Below, piece by piece: positions 43,516 to 52,440 of a DNA stretch of 64,000 bases (the stretch's first letter is position 1; each line of letters starts with the position of its first letter). The translations under genes and the position numbers were made by a program. Under the pieces are notes generated by a model that saw nothing but the letters and a program-made list of their open reading frames with translations, was not told where the DNA came from and did not search any database. This DNA comes from Isochrysis galbana (Eukaryota; Haptophyta; Isochrysidales; Isochrysidaceae): contig CM030931.1 in assembly GCA_018136815.1 (NCBI GenBank), forward strand, positions 3,029,801 through 3,093,800. The letters run 5' to 3'.

Positions 43516-44090
43516 CCACTCACCCAGCGAGCGAGGCCGGTCGGTTGCGGGGGGGGGGGGTGCGGGGAGTGCACGGGGGGGGGAGGCGCGCGCGCGGGGG
43601 GGCGCGCGGGGGGGGGTGTCTTACGAAGGTCTTATGAGTGTCTTACGACACGAAAGTAAGTAAGACAGTAAACAGGGGTTCTTACTAAGACCGCCGCGGA
43701 CGTAAGTAAGACAGTAAGCAGACGTGCTTACCAAAAATTTTCGTAAGACTCTTAAGACTCTCATAAGATTTCTTCGTAAGCAGCCAACACTGAAATATCC
43801 TGCTCATATCCTGAAATATCCTGAAATATCCCGAACTATCCCGCGAGCCGATATCCGCCCAAATATCCCGGGAAATATTCGGAATATTTCCGCCTGGCCC
43901 TACGGCCGACACGCACAATCAAGACCAACGGCGGGAGAAGCTACCGGTTCACCGTGGGCAGCGGCATGCCGCAGGGCTGCCCGTTGTCACCGCTCACGTT
44001 TCTCCTAACCACAGAGGCGCTCACCCGTGCTATCAACGGCGACGACGACATAAGCGGCGTAGACCTGAACGGTTATATATAGCCTGAAAA

Positions 44091-44592
44091 TAAGCCAGTT
44101 TCGGCGCGCCCTCGCAGGCAATCTCCAAGAGTGAGATGAGCCTTGCTCTGACAGCAGCCCGCCGCCTCCTCAACCGAGCACACCTCACGCTGCGCGCCGC
44201 GCGCCGCACCCTGCACCCTGCACCCTCGTTCTCGCGAGCTGTTGCCGGTTTGGACTTGGACCCCTCCGCTTCACACGTACACGTAGACCGCGTGAAGTTG
44301 AAGTTGCTGCGGCCGCCGGACCCTCCCTTCGGCTCCCTCCCTTGGGCGCCTATGTAGGTCCGCCTTGCCCCTCTTAATCTCGTGCCCCTCGGCGCCTTCC
44401 TTTAGTTCTTATCTCCCTAGCGCGTGCACACCAGTTACGACGTCTCAAGGTGTGTCCGAGCTACCTGCTAGAACTTCTGCTAGTAAATTACTACTTTAGA
44501 TTGTGCGGCCTAGTGTCGATCTCTTTTCTGGTTTCTCATACTCCCTACAATACTGTGAAGCAGGGGGGGCCGCGAGCACGCCAGCGACGGCG
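44091..44592. other. Intergenic, upstream of the HNH gene
   Basis: Bases 44107-44155 repeat 22928-22976. A small open frame (44136-44357, MSLALTAARRLLNRAHLTLR) starts inside that repeat; no support for its expression. Confidence 0.35.
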
Positions 44593-45588
44593 ATGCCGAA
44601 GCCCTTGTACGGCGGCAACAAGAACAAGAAGAAAAAGAATGACAGCGGCATGGCACGCGGGGACGACTTGACATCAAGTGGCGAATGGTTAACGCTCGCA
44701 CCCTTGGCTTTCATGTCCGACGAGGCCCGCTTCGATGCTATCCTGGCGGCCTTCGCAGAGGCAGTCGCAGTCCTGGATGCACAGCGCTTTGACGCACCGA
44801 CGGGAACCCGTGAGATGGTAGCGGGTTCATTCCTCGAGGCGGCATTATCTCGACCTCACCTTGACTGTGAGGCGAGCTGGGTCGAGGTCCTTCAAGAGAT
44901 TGTAGAAGAGCAGGCATGCACCCCTCTGGCATGCAACGATGATGAGGAGTCCATTGACGGTGCCAGGCGTGTGATCAGCGCAATGCTCAAATACCGGGTG
45001 CTGTGCAAGCTGCCGCCGCCGCCGCCGCCGCTTGCGCCAGGTGATGAAGTACTCGCAGTGCTCGTAGAGGATGGTGAGTGGCACCAAGCCATCGTCGAGT
45101 CGACGGAAGCTGGGGTTGGAGCATCCAGCATATCATCACGACAAACCGCAGGAGGGACAGTGCTTGTTCGGTTCATCGAATGGGGCAAAGTGCAACTCAC
45201 AGCTGCGCGGGATGTCACTCGCCTTGCTTCTGTGGTAGATGATGACGAAGAGGGGGACAGCGGCGGTCGCTTACGTGGCTGTGACTGTGAGATTTGTGGA
45301 CGCATGACAAAGTTGACATTTCACCATTTGGTCCCCAAGGAAACCCATCATCGATATGTTGGGAAATGCCTTCCGGAGGGCCTATTGGATGCAGTGCCCG
45401 ACGCTGAGCCGACTAGAATATTCCTTAACTCATATGGCGCGATGTTATGTAGGCCGTGTCATTCCACCGTTCACAAATTTGCTCCAAATGGGGTTCTTGC
45501 ACAACGCTTTTTCACACTTGAGAGACTTCTTGCTCAAGAGCCAATTCAGAGATGGGCGAAGTTTGCGGCAAAGAGCCTCAAACGTTGA
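44593..45588 (+). CDS. Tudor-like plus HNH domain protein
   Basis: A 331-residue single-exon protein; the start at 44593 gives MPKPLYGGNKNKKKKNDSG with a basic, nuclear-signal-like patch. After a helical region and a poly-Pro spacer, GDEVLAVLVEDGEWHQAIVE to VLVRFIEWGKVQLTAARDV forms a Tudor/SH3-like barrel (about 150-205). The C-terminal part holds CEICGRMTKLTFHHLVPKET and LCRPCHSTVHKF: two CxxC pairs around HH, an HNH-nuclease zinc fold (about 232-300). A Tudor-like reader linked to an HNH fold suggests chromatin or nucleic-acid work. The combination is seen here; the substrate is unknown. Confidence 0.75.
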   Translation: MPKPLYGGNKNKKKKNDSGMARGDDLTSSGEWLTLAPLAFMSDEARFDAILAAFAEAVAVLDAQRFDAPTGTREMVAGSFLEAALSRPHLDCEASWVEVLQEIVEEQACTPLACNDDEESIDGARRVISAMLKYRVLCKLPPPPPPLAPGDEVLAVLVEDGEWHQAIVESTEAGVGASSISSRQTAGGTVLVRFIEWGKVQLTAARDVTRLASVVDDDEEGDSGGRLRGCDCEICGRMTKLTFHHLVPKETHHRYVGKCLPEGLLDAVPDAEPTRIFLNSYGAMLCRPCHSTVHKFAPNGVLAQRFFTLERLLAQEPIQRWAKFAAKSLKR

Positions 45589-46049
45589 CGCTGCATTCCA
45601 CTTTTTTGGAGGATGCCTAATCATCTTCTCTTGACACTCTGTGGCTGGATTGTGTTTGGTACTTCTTCATTCTACAACGCACAGCAGTGAGGGGACATGA
45701 TGTGATCGACACGTGCACGTGCACATGCTGCGACAATGCGCGTGACGGAAAGTGCCTCTACCGCGTCAGATAAGAATGCAAATAGTGTTCGAAGAATCCC
45801 TCCACGTCCCGTCGTGAAAACGTAGGATCCTCTGCCTACCGTTGGTTGGTTTCTCCTATCCCCCCTACAGGATTGGTTGATTTTGATTTCTCTCCCCTCC
45901 CCCGCAACATTGGTTGATTTCCCTCTCTCAAGCAAGAAGCGTTCATTTGGTCTCACTCCCACCTATGCCCGTAGTTGCTTCATTGAATCGGAATACTGAA
46001 GGGGGTGATACGGAATAACGGTAACGGACGAGGGGGAAGCTACGTTGTT
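45589..46049. other. Intergenic, 3' of the HNH gene
   Basis: No gene seen. A short repeat of GGTTGATTT occurs near 45873 and 45911. Confidence 0.4.
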
Positions 46050-46064
46050 TTCAAGCGGAAGACG

Positions 46065-46809
46065 CCAACTAAGTTTATACTTGGTTGCCCCATGGGGGGG
46101 CACGAGCCCCCCCCCTCTCTCCACTCCTCCCCTGCCATGGGGGAGGAACCACCCATCCTCCTGGCACGCCTGATGGCTTGCCAGGAGGCCACTGCCCTAC
46201 TGACCCACTCCCTTCCCCACAGGCTCGCCCCATTCGCCCATCCTGGCCCCTCGTGGCCAGCCCATTGCTCCAACCCCCCCTCCCCCCCTGGTCGACAGGC
46301 AGACAGGTGCAGATTGGGGGCCCCAGAGGCTCAAGAGCGCCAGCGAGGGAGAGGCAGGGGAGACCAGGGCCCAGTCCCAGCCTCCTCTGCCCCCAGAGCT
46401 GGCCTCCAGGAGCCTCCAGGGGCCGCCAGCAGGCAGCTGCAGGCCTGCCGCAGGCGCGCCATCGCGCGTGCCGCAGGAGAGGGGAGAGAGAGCGCGGAGA
46501 AGGGGGTGGGCGGAGCGAGAGCTCCGCTCACCGAAAAATAGGTAAGTCCCGCACCTGTTTACAGGATAAGTCGGGGCTGAGACCGCCGCCCACTCGGAGA
46601 CACAGGAGGAAGGGGGGGAATGATCACCGGGGGGGGGCGCGGGCCACCGGACCATATCTAAGCCCTTCACCCCTATCCCCCTAGTAGTGCACGGGGGGAG
46701 TCGCCTTATGGCGGGGGGAGAAGGGCCGGGGAAGTGGGGGTGTAGAAAGTTTCCTACGTGAGTAGAAAGTAGAGGGTCCACGGCCGCGTGTGCGGTGAGA
46801 CTATTAAAA
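46065..46809 (+). mobile_element. Retroposon R-e, 745 bp, with 15-bp target duplication
   Basis: TTCAAGCGGAAGACG at 46050-46064 and 46810-46824. Hairpin AACTAAGTTTATACTTGGTT (46067-46086), then CCCCATGGGGGGGC, the common block, AAAAATAGGTAAGTCC, TAGTAGTGCACGGGGGG and the tail GACTATTAAAAGGTTTATTT. It is the cleanest short copy of the family and has no ORF of its own. Confidence 0.93.
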
Positions 46810-46829
46810 GGTTTATTTATTCAAGCGGA

Positions 46830-46987
46830 AGACGACCACACTAAGGTCACGTTCAGTAGTCGAATATGGGACCGACTCAAGTTGAGCCATCAAATGTCCA
46901 GTTATTTTATAGTTTGGTGCCAATCTTAAAATCACATAGCATTTTAACATTAGATTTGTGCCGCTCTCAAATATCATATAACATTGG
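46830..46987 (-). repeat. S-type AT-rich repeat
   Basis: The reverse complement of 46845-46925 matches 32720-32770 and 51925-51965 (GGACATTTGATGGCTCAA, then GATGTCCCATAT-type). The following AT-rich stretch (TCACATAGCATTTTAACATT, TCATATAACATT) recurs at 52434-52560. Confidence 0.5.
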
Positions 46988-47348
46988 AACTAAGTTTATA
47001 CTTATTTCGCCCATGGGGGGGCACGAGCCCCCCCCCCCCCCCTCTCCACTCCTCCCCTGCCATGGGGGAGGAACCACCCATGCTCCTAGCATGCCTGATG
47101 GCTTGCCAGGAGCAAACTGCCATGCTGACCCACTCTCTCACTGGCAGGCTTGCCTTCCTCGCGCTCGCGCGTCCTGGCCTGTCGTGGCCAGCCCATCGCT
47201 CCATACCCCCTCTCCCCCTCTGTCCTCTGTTCGACAGGCAGACAAGTGCAGAGTGGGGGCCCCTGAGGCTCATGAGCGCCAGCGAGGGAGAGGCAGGGGA
47301 GGCTAGGGCCCAGCCCCAACCTCCTCTGCCCCTTGAGCTGGCCTCTAG
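46988..47348 (+). mobile_element. Retroposon R-f, truncated
   Basis: The hairpin-like start AACTAAGTTTATACTTATTT is followed by CGCCCATGGGGGGGC and the common block as far as GAGCTGGCCTCTAGG. The second half is missing, and the join is to AGAAGTCGCGTTCCGTCAAA, which recurs inverted at about 18721-18740. Confidence 0.75.
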
Positions 47349-47474
47349 GAGAAGTCGCGTTCCGTCAAAAGAGGACCACAATCTGTTTTCTTTTAAGTTA
47401 TGAACAATATTGGTACAAAACAAGGCTGTGTATAGAAACTTTTTTTTTAAAATAAAGTCGCCGTATACGAGATG

Positions 47475-48130
47475 TTTCGTTTACGCAGCACATGTGATTA
47501 CTTGCAATCATTGAGCACGCCGTGCGTATGCGCATCGACTTCCCCCTCGCGAGGGCGCCGTGCGTGCGCATAGAAACTTTTTTCCCTAAGGCCCACATTA
47601 ACGTAAAGTAGCCATATACGAGATGTTTCGTTTGCGCAGCACGTGTGATTGCTTGCAATCATTGTGCACGCCGTGCGTATGCACATCGGCTTCCCCCCCC
47701 CGCGGGGCGCCGTGCGTGCGCATAGCAACTTCCAGGAAGGTGCACGCCGTGCGTTCACTCTTTTCGCGGGGGAACTCTGGGCGCGGAGGACGGGCGGAAC
47801 AAAGTGTGATTGCGTTTCGTTTACGCAGCACATGTGATTACTTGCAATCATTGAGCACGCCGTGCGTATGCGCATCGACTTCCCCCTCGCGAGGGCGCCG
47901 TGCGTGCGCATAGAAACTTTTTTCCCTAAGGCCCACATTAACGTAAAGTAGCCATATACGAGATGTTTCGTTTGCGCAGCACGTGTGATTGCTTGCAATC
48001 ATTGTGCACGCCGTGCGTATGCACATCGACTTCCCCCCCGCGGGGCGCCGTGCGTGCGCATAGCAACTTCCAGGAAGGTGCACGCCGTGCGTTCACTCTT
48101 TCCGCGGGGGACTCTGGACGCAGAGGCGGT
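47475..48130. repeat. 340-bp tandem repeat built of palindromic V units
   Basis: Two copies (47475-47814 and 47815 to about 48130) share TTTACGCAGCACATGTGATT, ACTTGCAATCATTGAGCACG and onward. Each holds two subunits with the order TTTCGTTTxCGCAGCAC, GTGATT, GCACGCCGTGCGTATGC, GGCGCCGTGCGTGCGCATAG. The second subunit is followed by TTCCAGGAAGGTGCACGCCG. The units have no stable ORF of their own. Confidence 0.8.
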
Positions 48131-49075
48131 CGGGAACCGCGGGGGCACCCCTGGGACCGGGGAAAATATTACCGTATATTGCGAAAACACTGACGTAAAC
48201 GATCGAGGTCTTGGGGTCTCTCCGCTCCCCCGGGGCCCCCTCCCCCGGGTCCCCTCCTCCCCCCTCTCATCGACCTACCAGAGAGAGACGGCTCCTACTG
48301 CCTGCCTCCCTCCTCCCTCCTCGCTCACCCTCCAGCTCTCTCCTCGCCCTCGTCTTCCTCACGATGGTGGCGACTCGGCGCGCATCGGTACGGTCCTCCG
48401 TCCTCTCGTCTCGTGCTCCTGCTCGCTGGTTTCGTTCGACTCGCTCGACACCGCCACCTGTCGACTGGACGCCGAGCGCAAGCGCTGCTCGCACGACTCG
48501 TTCCTCTTCTTGCTCCAAGGGCGCGGCGGAGGAGGCGGATCCTGTTCGCGTTCCTGATGCCGAGGAGCTCTCGGATCTCGCGTACGTACAGGGAGTCGAA
48601 GGTTTGGAGACTAGCCCCATACCTGCACCACCGGAGATGTAGGTCGACCAGCCTGTCGGCTCTCATTCTTCACCGCCATACTCAACGAGAGTGCTGGAGG
48701 GCGATAGAAGGTTGGGAGTCGAAGAGAGCCCCTGAGAAGTTTGGAGACTGGTCCCATACCTGCACCACCGGAGATGTAGGTCGACAGCCATACTTACGGG
48801 AAGTCAACGAGAGTCCTGGAGGGCGATAGAAGGTTGGAAGTTTCCACATCTCTACTACCGGGGATGTTGTTCGACGGCCTCTCGGGTGTGCTTTGCCACA
48901 TACTCGCGGAAACGGGCGAACGGCGGAGAGGGCCGCGCGAGCTCGGCGGTACCTCAGACCCCCTTCCCAGCGCGCTCTTCGCTCTAGGTGTATCCTGTCG
49001 TGCGCGCTTCGTCCGCTCGGTGTGGAACTGGTGTTTTGTGTCCGCAAAAATGTTGAACTACTATATGCACGACCG
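48131..49075. other. Upstream of the ankyrin gene, with imperfect tandem repeat
   Basis: No clear gene. Bases 48600-48860 hold about two and a half imperfect copies of a roughly 130-bp unit (GTTTGGAGACTRGYCCCATA, CCTGCACCACCGGAGATGTA, GGTCGAC, then GGAGGGCGATAGAAGGTTGG). A Ser/Pro/Arg-rich open frame (48211-48642) is likely chance. Confidence 0.4.
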
Positions 49076-50002
49076 ATGTCGTCACCTGAAAACTCGGAGG
49101 TGTCGCTACTTGATGTAGTTGAGGTTCCGGATCTACTAGAACAATTGGGAGGAGCTACTCTGGTATCTTTACTTGGGGCCGCTCCGCGTCTGAGGGATAT
49201 CGCGAAAGGGTTGAAAATCAGAATTGACAATTTTCATCAATTAGAGAAGCTTTCTGAACGACTGAGTACTTTCACAGTAGACGCATTCGATAAAGACCTC
49301 ATTGATTATGGTAAACGCGCCATTCTAGTAGGTAACTTGAAGTCACTGTGGATAGTCTTGAACTCGCTCCAAGATGCAACTAGTATTAATCAACCACACG
49401 GGGCGTGCGGTGATACGTTGCTAGATTTGGCGACTAGGCGTATGGACTACAGAGCGGTCCAACTCTTGTTAACTCATGGAGCAACTGCTACTGTTGTAGA
49501 TTGTACACAACACACGCCGCTGCACCATGCAGCAAGGAATGGTGACATCCAACTTGTAGCCACGCTGACAGATGTGTCAGATGTTAACGCACAAAACAAA
49601 TGGGGCGAGACTCCTCTTCACATTGCGGCGCAGAAAGGCCATGCGGACTGCGTAAGTTTTCTCATAGAACGCGGAGCTGATGTCAACATTAAAGGGTATG
49701 TATATCAAAACACTCCATTGCATATGGCAGCGGAGAAAGGACACCTTGCGTGTGTCGAACTTCTTGTCAATACAGAAATTATTAATCTTCGAAATCGCCT
49801 CGGTTATTCTCCTCTTCATCTTGCGGCGATGGGTGGTCACGCGCAATGTGTCGCGTTTCTCATCGATCAAGGAGCGAACGTCAATAACGTGGCTAACAAT
49901 CTACAAACTCCATTGCGTTCAATCATCACGCGCATAAGAGACCAGCGATACTCTGAAGTACATCAAATTCTAATCCGAGCGATTGTCGCTAATGACGTGT
50001 AA
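49076..50002 (+). CDS. Ankyrin-repeat protein, intronless, AT-richer than host genes
   Basis: 308 residues; the start at 49076 (MSSPENSEVSLLDVVEVPDL) is chosen because the upstream frame is GC-rich and featureless. A helical N-terminus is followed by ankyrin repeats: GDTLLDLATRRMDYRAVQLL, HTPLHHAARNGDIQLVATL, GETPLHIAAQKGHADCVSFL, NTPLHMAAEKGHLACVELL and YSPLHLAAMGGHAQCVAFL. Ankyrin repeats bind proteins. Single-exon ankyrin genes with AT-rich codons are frequent in giant DNA viruses and in regions derived from them, which fits the surrounding repeats. A host origin is not excluded. Confidence 0.85.
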   Translation: MSSPENSEVSLLDVVEVPDLLEQLGGATLVSLLGAAPRLRDIAKGLKIRIDNFHQLEKLSERLSTFTVDAFDKDLIDYGKRAILVGNLKSLWIVLNSLQDATSINQPHGACGDTLLDLATRRMDYRAVQLLLTHGATATVVDCTQHTPLHHAARNGDIQLVATLTDVSDVNAQNKWGETPLHIAAQKGHADCVSFLIERGADVNIKGYVYQNTPLHMAAEKGHLACVELLVNTEIINLRNRLGYSPLHLAAMGGHAQCVAFLIDQGANVNNVANNLQTPLRSIITRIRDQRYSEVHQILIRAIVANDV

Positions 50003-50209
50003 CGAAACTGTTTTGGCATGGGGCAGGCATCCACTCAGATTTCAGCGGGTGATATTTTGAAAAAACAAGAGAAGGGTGCGAAGGTGCGACAGTTTTCTTA
50101 CTGATTTTCCGCGATGATGACCGTTTTCCCGCGCGTAGGGTGCGCATGGAAGTTTCCGCACGCCGTCCCGGATGCGCAGAAAAAAGGGTTTCGTATGTAC
50201 TGTGCACGC

Positions 50210-50341
50210 ATCCGCGGGGGGACCGATGCACATCGCGCCGTGCCCATGCACGGCGTGCACCGATGTGATTAGCGAAGAAGCTTTGACGGCCTATCTCTCT
50301 TATAATTTTAACAAGATCTAATGTTAAACAACTACAATACA
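50210..50341 (+). repeat. Direct repeat, left copy
   Basis: Nearly identical to 51792-51921 (about two bases of indel and one or two substitutions): ATCCGCGGGGGGACCGATGC, ACATCGCGCCGTGCCCATGC, GATTAGCGAAGAAGCTTTGA, TTATAATTTTAACAAGATCT, AATGTTAAACAACTACAATA. The pair brackets two small ORFs. Confidence 0.85.
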
Positions 50342-50740
50342 GACGTCCCTTTCTCCAGACACCTGAGCACAGACACTGTGGTCTATTTCCGTGACACAAT
50401 CCTTGGTACCCAGCGAGCAGCATTTGCATGCACGCTAGTTCATCACGGTCGGTATATGCGCATCGACTTCCCCCCCGTAGAAAAGAAGGAGCGGGCTGGT
50501 GTGCACACGTCCAGCTTGCTTGCGAAAGGCGAACGAGAAGTACGTCTCTATGTTACCTTTGCGCGCGCCGCGCACTTCAGTCCCTCACCCTTCGACGAGG
50601 TCTACGCCCAGCTGTCGGAAGAGGCTTGCAATGCTCTCCTGTTCAAGAAGGCCGACGCTCAAAATGTTCACTTTCGAAGATTGCCCAGTCCAATGCCACA
50701 TGGGGCGCAAGCGAGACGATGGGGGGCAGTTGCCGAGTAG
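50321..50740 (+). CDS. Orphan ORF, 139 residues
   Basis: Starts at the end of the left direct repeat (MLNNYNTDVPFSRHLSTDTV) and has a regular beta-rich look (YFRDTILGTQRAAFACTLVH, REVRLYVTFARAAHFSPSPF). The DNA for RYMRIDFPPVEKK overlaps a V-repeat motif (TATGCGCATCGACTTCCCCC). No family recognised. It could be a gene of a virus-like element. Confidence 0.45.
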   Translation: MLNNYNTDVPFSRHLSTDTVVYFRDTILGTQRAAFACTLVHHGRYMRIDFPPVEKKERAGVHTSSLLAKGEREVRLYVTFARAAHFSPSPFDEVYAQLSEEACNALLFKKADAQNVHFRRLPSPMPHGAQARRWGAVAE

Positions 50741-50757
50741 ATTGGAAAGCATGACCA

Positions 50758-51213
50758 TCAGAATAGCTTCCATGAGCAGCGGGAGGCTACTTGAGTGGAA
50801 GCGCACATCTGGCTGGCATTCGACTGCTGCGACGATGAATTGAAGTTGGTTGAAGATTGGACAAGGGTGGGGGGTGCTTTCTGGATGAGCGAAAGGAACC
50901 GCTGTACCCTGGGGTGAGCCATGGGGAAACGTTGGAGCAATTCCTGCTTTTTGGCCTCGAACACCAGTTCCATGTCATGGTCAGGGTCGTCGAGTAGGAT
51001 GGCGCTCTTGATCAGAACGTCGAGAGCGACGATGTGTGCACTCTGGGTGTACGGCGTGAGAGTTCGCTTGACCGCGGGCTCGACACTGGAGTCGGTTCCC
51101 TCCTGGGTGCATTTGCGCTTGGTGGAAGTCTGGGAGCGCTCTTCGAGTTGAAACTGGTTGGAGTGAGCGCCTGGCGATGCAGCGCTCGTGGTGACCGGTG
51201 TGTGCATGAGCAT
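50758..51213 (-). CDS. Orphan ORF, about 151 residues
   Basis: The start at 51213 (MLMHTPVTTSAASPGAHSN) is preferred; the frame is open further upstream only through a minisatellite. Then TSTKRKCTQEGTDSSVEPAV (basic), IVALDVLIKSAILLDDPDHD and ELLQRFPMAHPRVQRFLSLI (helical). It converges with the 50321 ORF. No family recognised. Confidence 0.45.
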   Translation of the reverse strand: MLMHTPVTTSAASPGAHSNQFQLEERSQTSTKRKCTQEGTDSSVEPAVKRTLTPYTQSAHIVALDVLIKSAILLDDPDHDMELVFEAKKQELLQRFPMAHPRVQRFLSLIQKAPPTLVQSSTNFNSSSQQSNASQMCASTQVASRCSWKLF

Positions 51214-51239
51214 TTCGATGGACGAGCAATAGGTGAGGA

Positions 51240-51440
51240 AGGGGCACGAGGAAGGGCAGGAAGGGCAGGGCAGGAGGAAGAGCAGGAAGGGCAGGGCAGG
51301 AGGAAGGGCAGGAGGAAGGGCAGGAGGAAGGGCAGGAGGAAGGGCAGGAGGAAGGGGGCAGGAGGAAGGGGGCAGGAGGAAGGGGCAGGAGGAAGGGGGC
51401 AGGAGGAAGGGGGCAGGAGGAAGGGGGCAGGAGGAAGGGC
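51240..51440. repeat. Purine minisatellite AGGAAGGGCAGG / AGGAAGGGGGCAGG
   Basis: About 15 units of 12-14 bases, differing in the number of G, lie directly upstream of the minus-strand orphan ORF. On the minus strand it is open and would encode Pro/Leu/Ser/Cys repeats. Confidence 0.85.
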
Positions 51441-51539
51441 AGGTCCTTCCGCACTTTTCGCCAAGAAGGAACGGCGTGCAGAAAAAGTTGTTATGCTGCA
51501 TGATGAGTGGCAATCACACTCTGTTCCGCCCGCGCCCAG

Positions 51540-51720
51540 AGTTCCCCCGCGAAAAGAGTGAACGCACGGCGTGCACCTTCCTGGAAGTTGCTATGCGCAC
51601 GCACGGCGCCCCCGCGGGGGGTGCGCCGGTGCACATCGCGCCGTGCCCACGCACGGCGTGCACATGTGATTGCAAGTCATCACAGGCGCTGTGTAACGAA
51701 ACATCTCTTATATGGCCAGT
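51540..51720 (+). repeat. V repeat (inverted relative to the 47.5-48.1 kb array)
   Basis: GCGCCCAGAGTTCCCCCGCG, AAAAGAGTGAACGCACGGCG, TGCACCTTCCTGGAAGTTGC and TATGCGCACGCACGGCG are the reverse complement of 47720-47790. GTGCACATCGCGCCGTGCCC follows. Confidence 0.75.
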
Positions 51721-51791
51721 TTACGTAGTTGCTAGTTGTGGGCCGCAGGGGCTACACACACGGAACGGGTTGACATGCGCGCGCACGGCGT

Positions 51792-51921
51792 ATCCGCGGG
51801 GGGACCGATGCACATCGCGCCGTGCCCATGCACGGTATGCACCGATGTGATTAGCGAAGAAGCTTTGACGGCCTCTCTCTTATAATTTTAACAAGATCTA
51901 ATGTTAAACAACTACAATACA
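51792..51921 (+). repeat. Direct repeat, right copy
   Basis: Partner of 50210-50341. It is followed by the S-type repeat sequence GTGGACATTTGATCGCTCAA and onward. Confidence 0.85.
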
Positions 51922-51984
51922 ACTGTGGACATTTGATCGCTCAATTCGACTGATGTCCCACTATTGACGGAACGACACCTAGCC

Positions 51985-52440
51985 TCCAAGGGTCGCCAGG
52001 GGCAGCTGCAGGCCTGCAGGCCTATCGCAAGCGCGCCATCGCGCGTGCCGCAGGAGAGGAGGAGAGGGGAGAGAGAGCGCGGAGAAGGGGGTGGGGGGAG
52101 CGAGAGCTCCGCTCACCGAAAAATAGGTAAGTCCCGCACCTGTTTACCTGTTTACAGGATAAGTCGGGTCTGAGGCCGCCGCCACAGCCCGGTAGTCATA
52201 GGAGGAAGGGGGGAACGGATCACGGGGGGGGGGGGGGGGGGGGGGGGGCACCGGACCATTTCTAAGCCCAAGCCCTTCACCCCGATCCCCCTAGTAGTGC
52301 ACGCGGGGAGCCGCCTGATGGCGGGGGGGGGAAGGGCCGGGGGAGTGGGGGTGTAGAAAGTATACTGCTACGTGTGGGTAGTGGTTCCATTGTTCCATTC
52401 GCCGCCAGTGCGGTAAGAATATTATGAAGTTTTTAAAATA
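51985..52440 (+). mobile_element. Retroposon R-g, truncated at the hairpin end
   Basis: Begins inside the common block (CCTCCAAGGGTCGCCAGGGG), has AAAAATAGGTAAGTCC, a G run (about 52226-52247), TAGTAGTGCACGCGGGG, and ends GCGGTAAGAATATTATGAAG followed by five T. The hairpin half is absent. Confidence 0.8.

Larger units (their letters stand above)
38246..43902 (-). mobile_element. hAT DNA transposon with 8-bp duplication, itself interrupted by L2
   Basis: The left end TAGGGCCAGCCAGGCGGAAA and the right end (43879-43902) are inverted copies apart from a 4-base CCAG indel. The 8-bp duplication CGGCCGAC lies at 38238-38245 and 43903-43910. AAATATCC-type motifs fill both subterminal zones. Without the L2 insertion the element is about 1.1 kb. 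It carries only a BED-like N-terminal exon on the minus strand and no catalytic domain, so it is non-autonomous. Confidence 0.88.
37526..44090 (+). mobile_element. LINE L1, 5'-truncated, split by a hAT element
   Basis: Reverse-transcriptase sequence lies on both sides of the hAT insertion. Left (37526-38245): GSGKSAGPDGLPAENYK, KGDARDPRNYRPITLLQ, NQLGFVPRRLI and LDWEKAFDRVSGEFY, with one frameshift near 38150. Right (43911-44080): TIKTNGGRSYRFTVGSGMPQ, then GCPLSPLTFLL. Removing the insertion plus one copy of CGGCCGAC makes the frame run ARPTR|TIKTNG as in LINE L2. The catalytic YxDD region is missing, since the copy stops at 44080, so it is dead. Confidence 0.85.

Noticed and set aside
47475..48130. 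Tandem repeat considered as a CRISPR-like array
   Set aside because: Units are 340 bp with no unique spacers, and the genome is eukaryotic.
48211..48642. 143-codon Ser/Pro-rich frame upstream of the ankyrin gene
   Set aside because: Several frames are open over the same GC-rich tract and no motif is visible.
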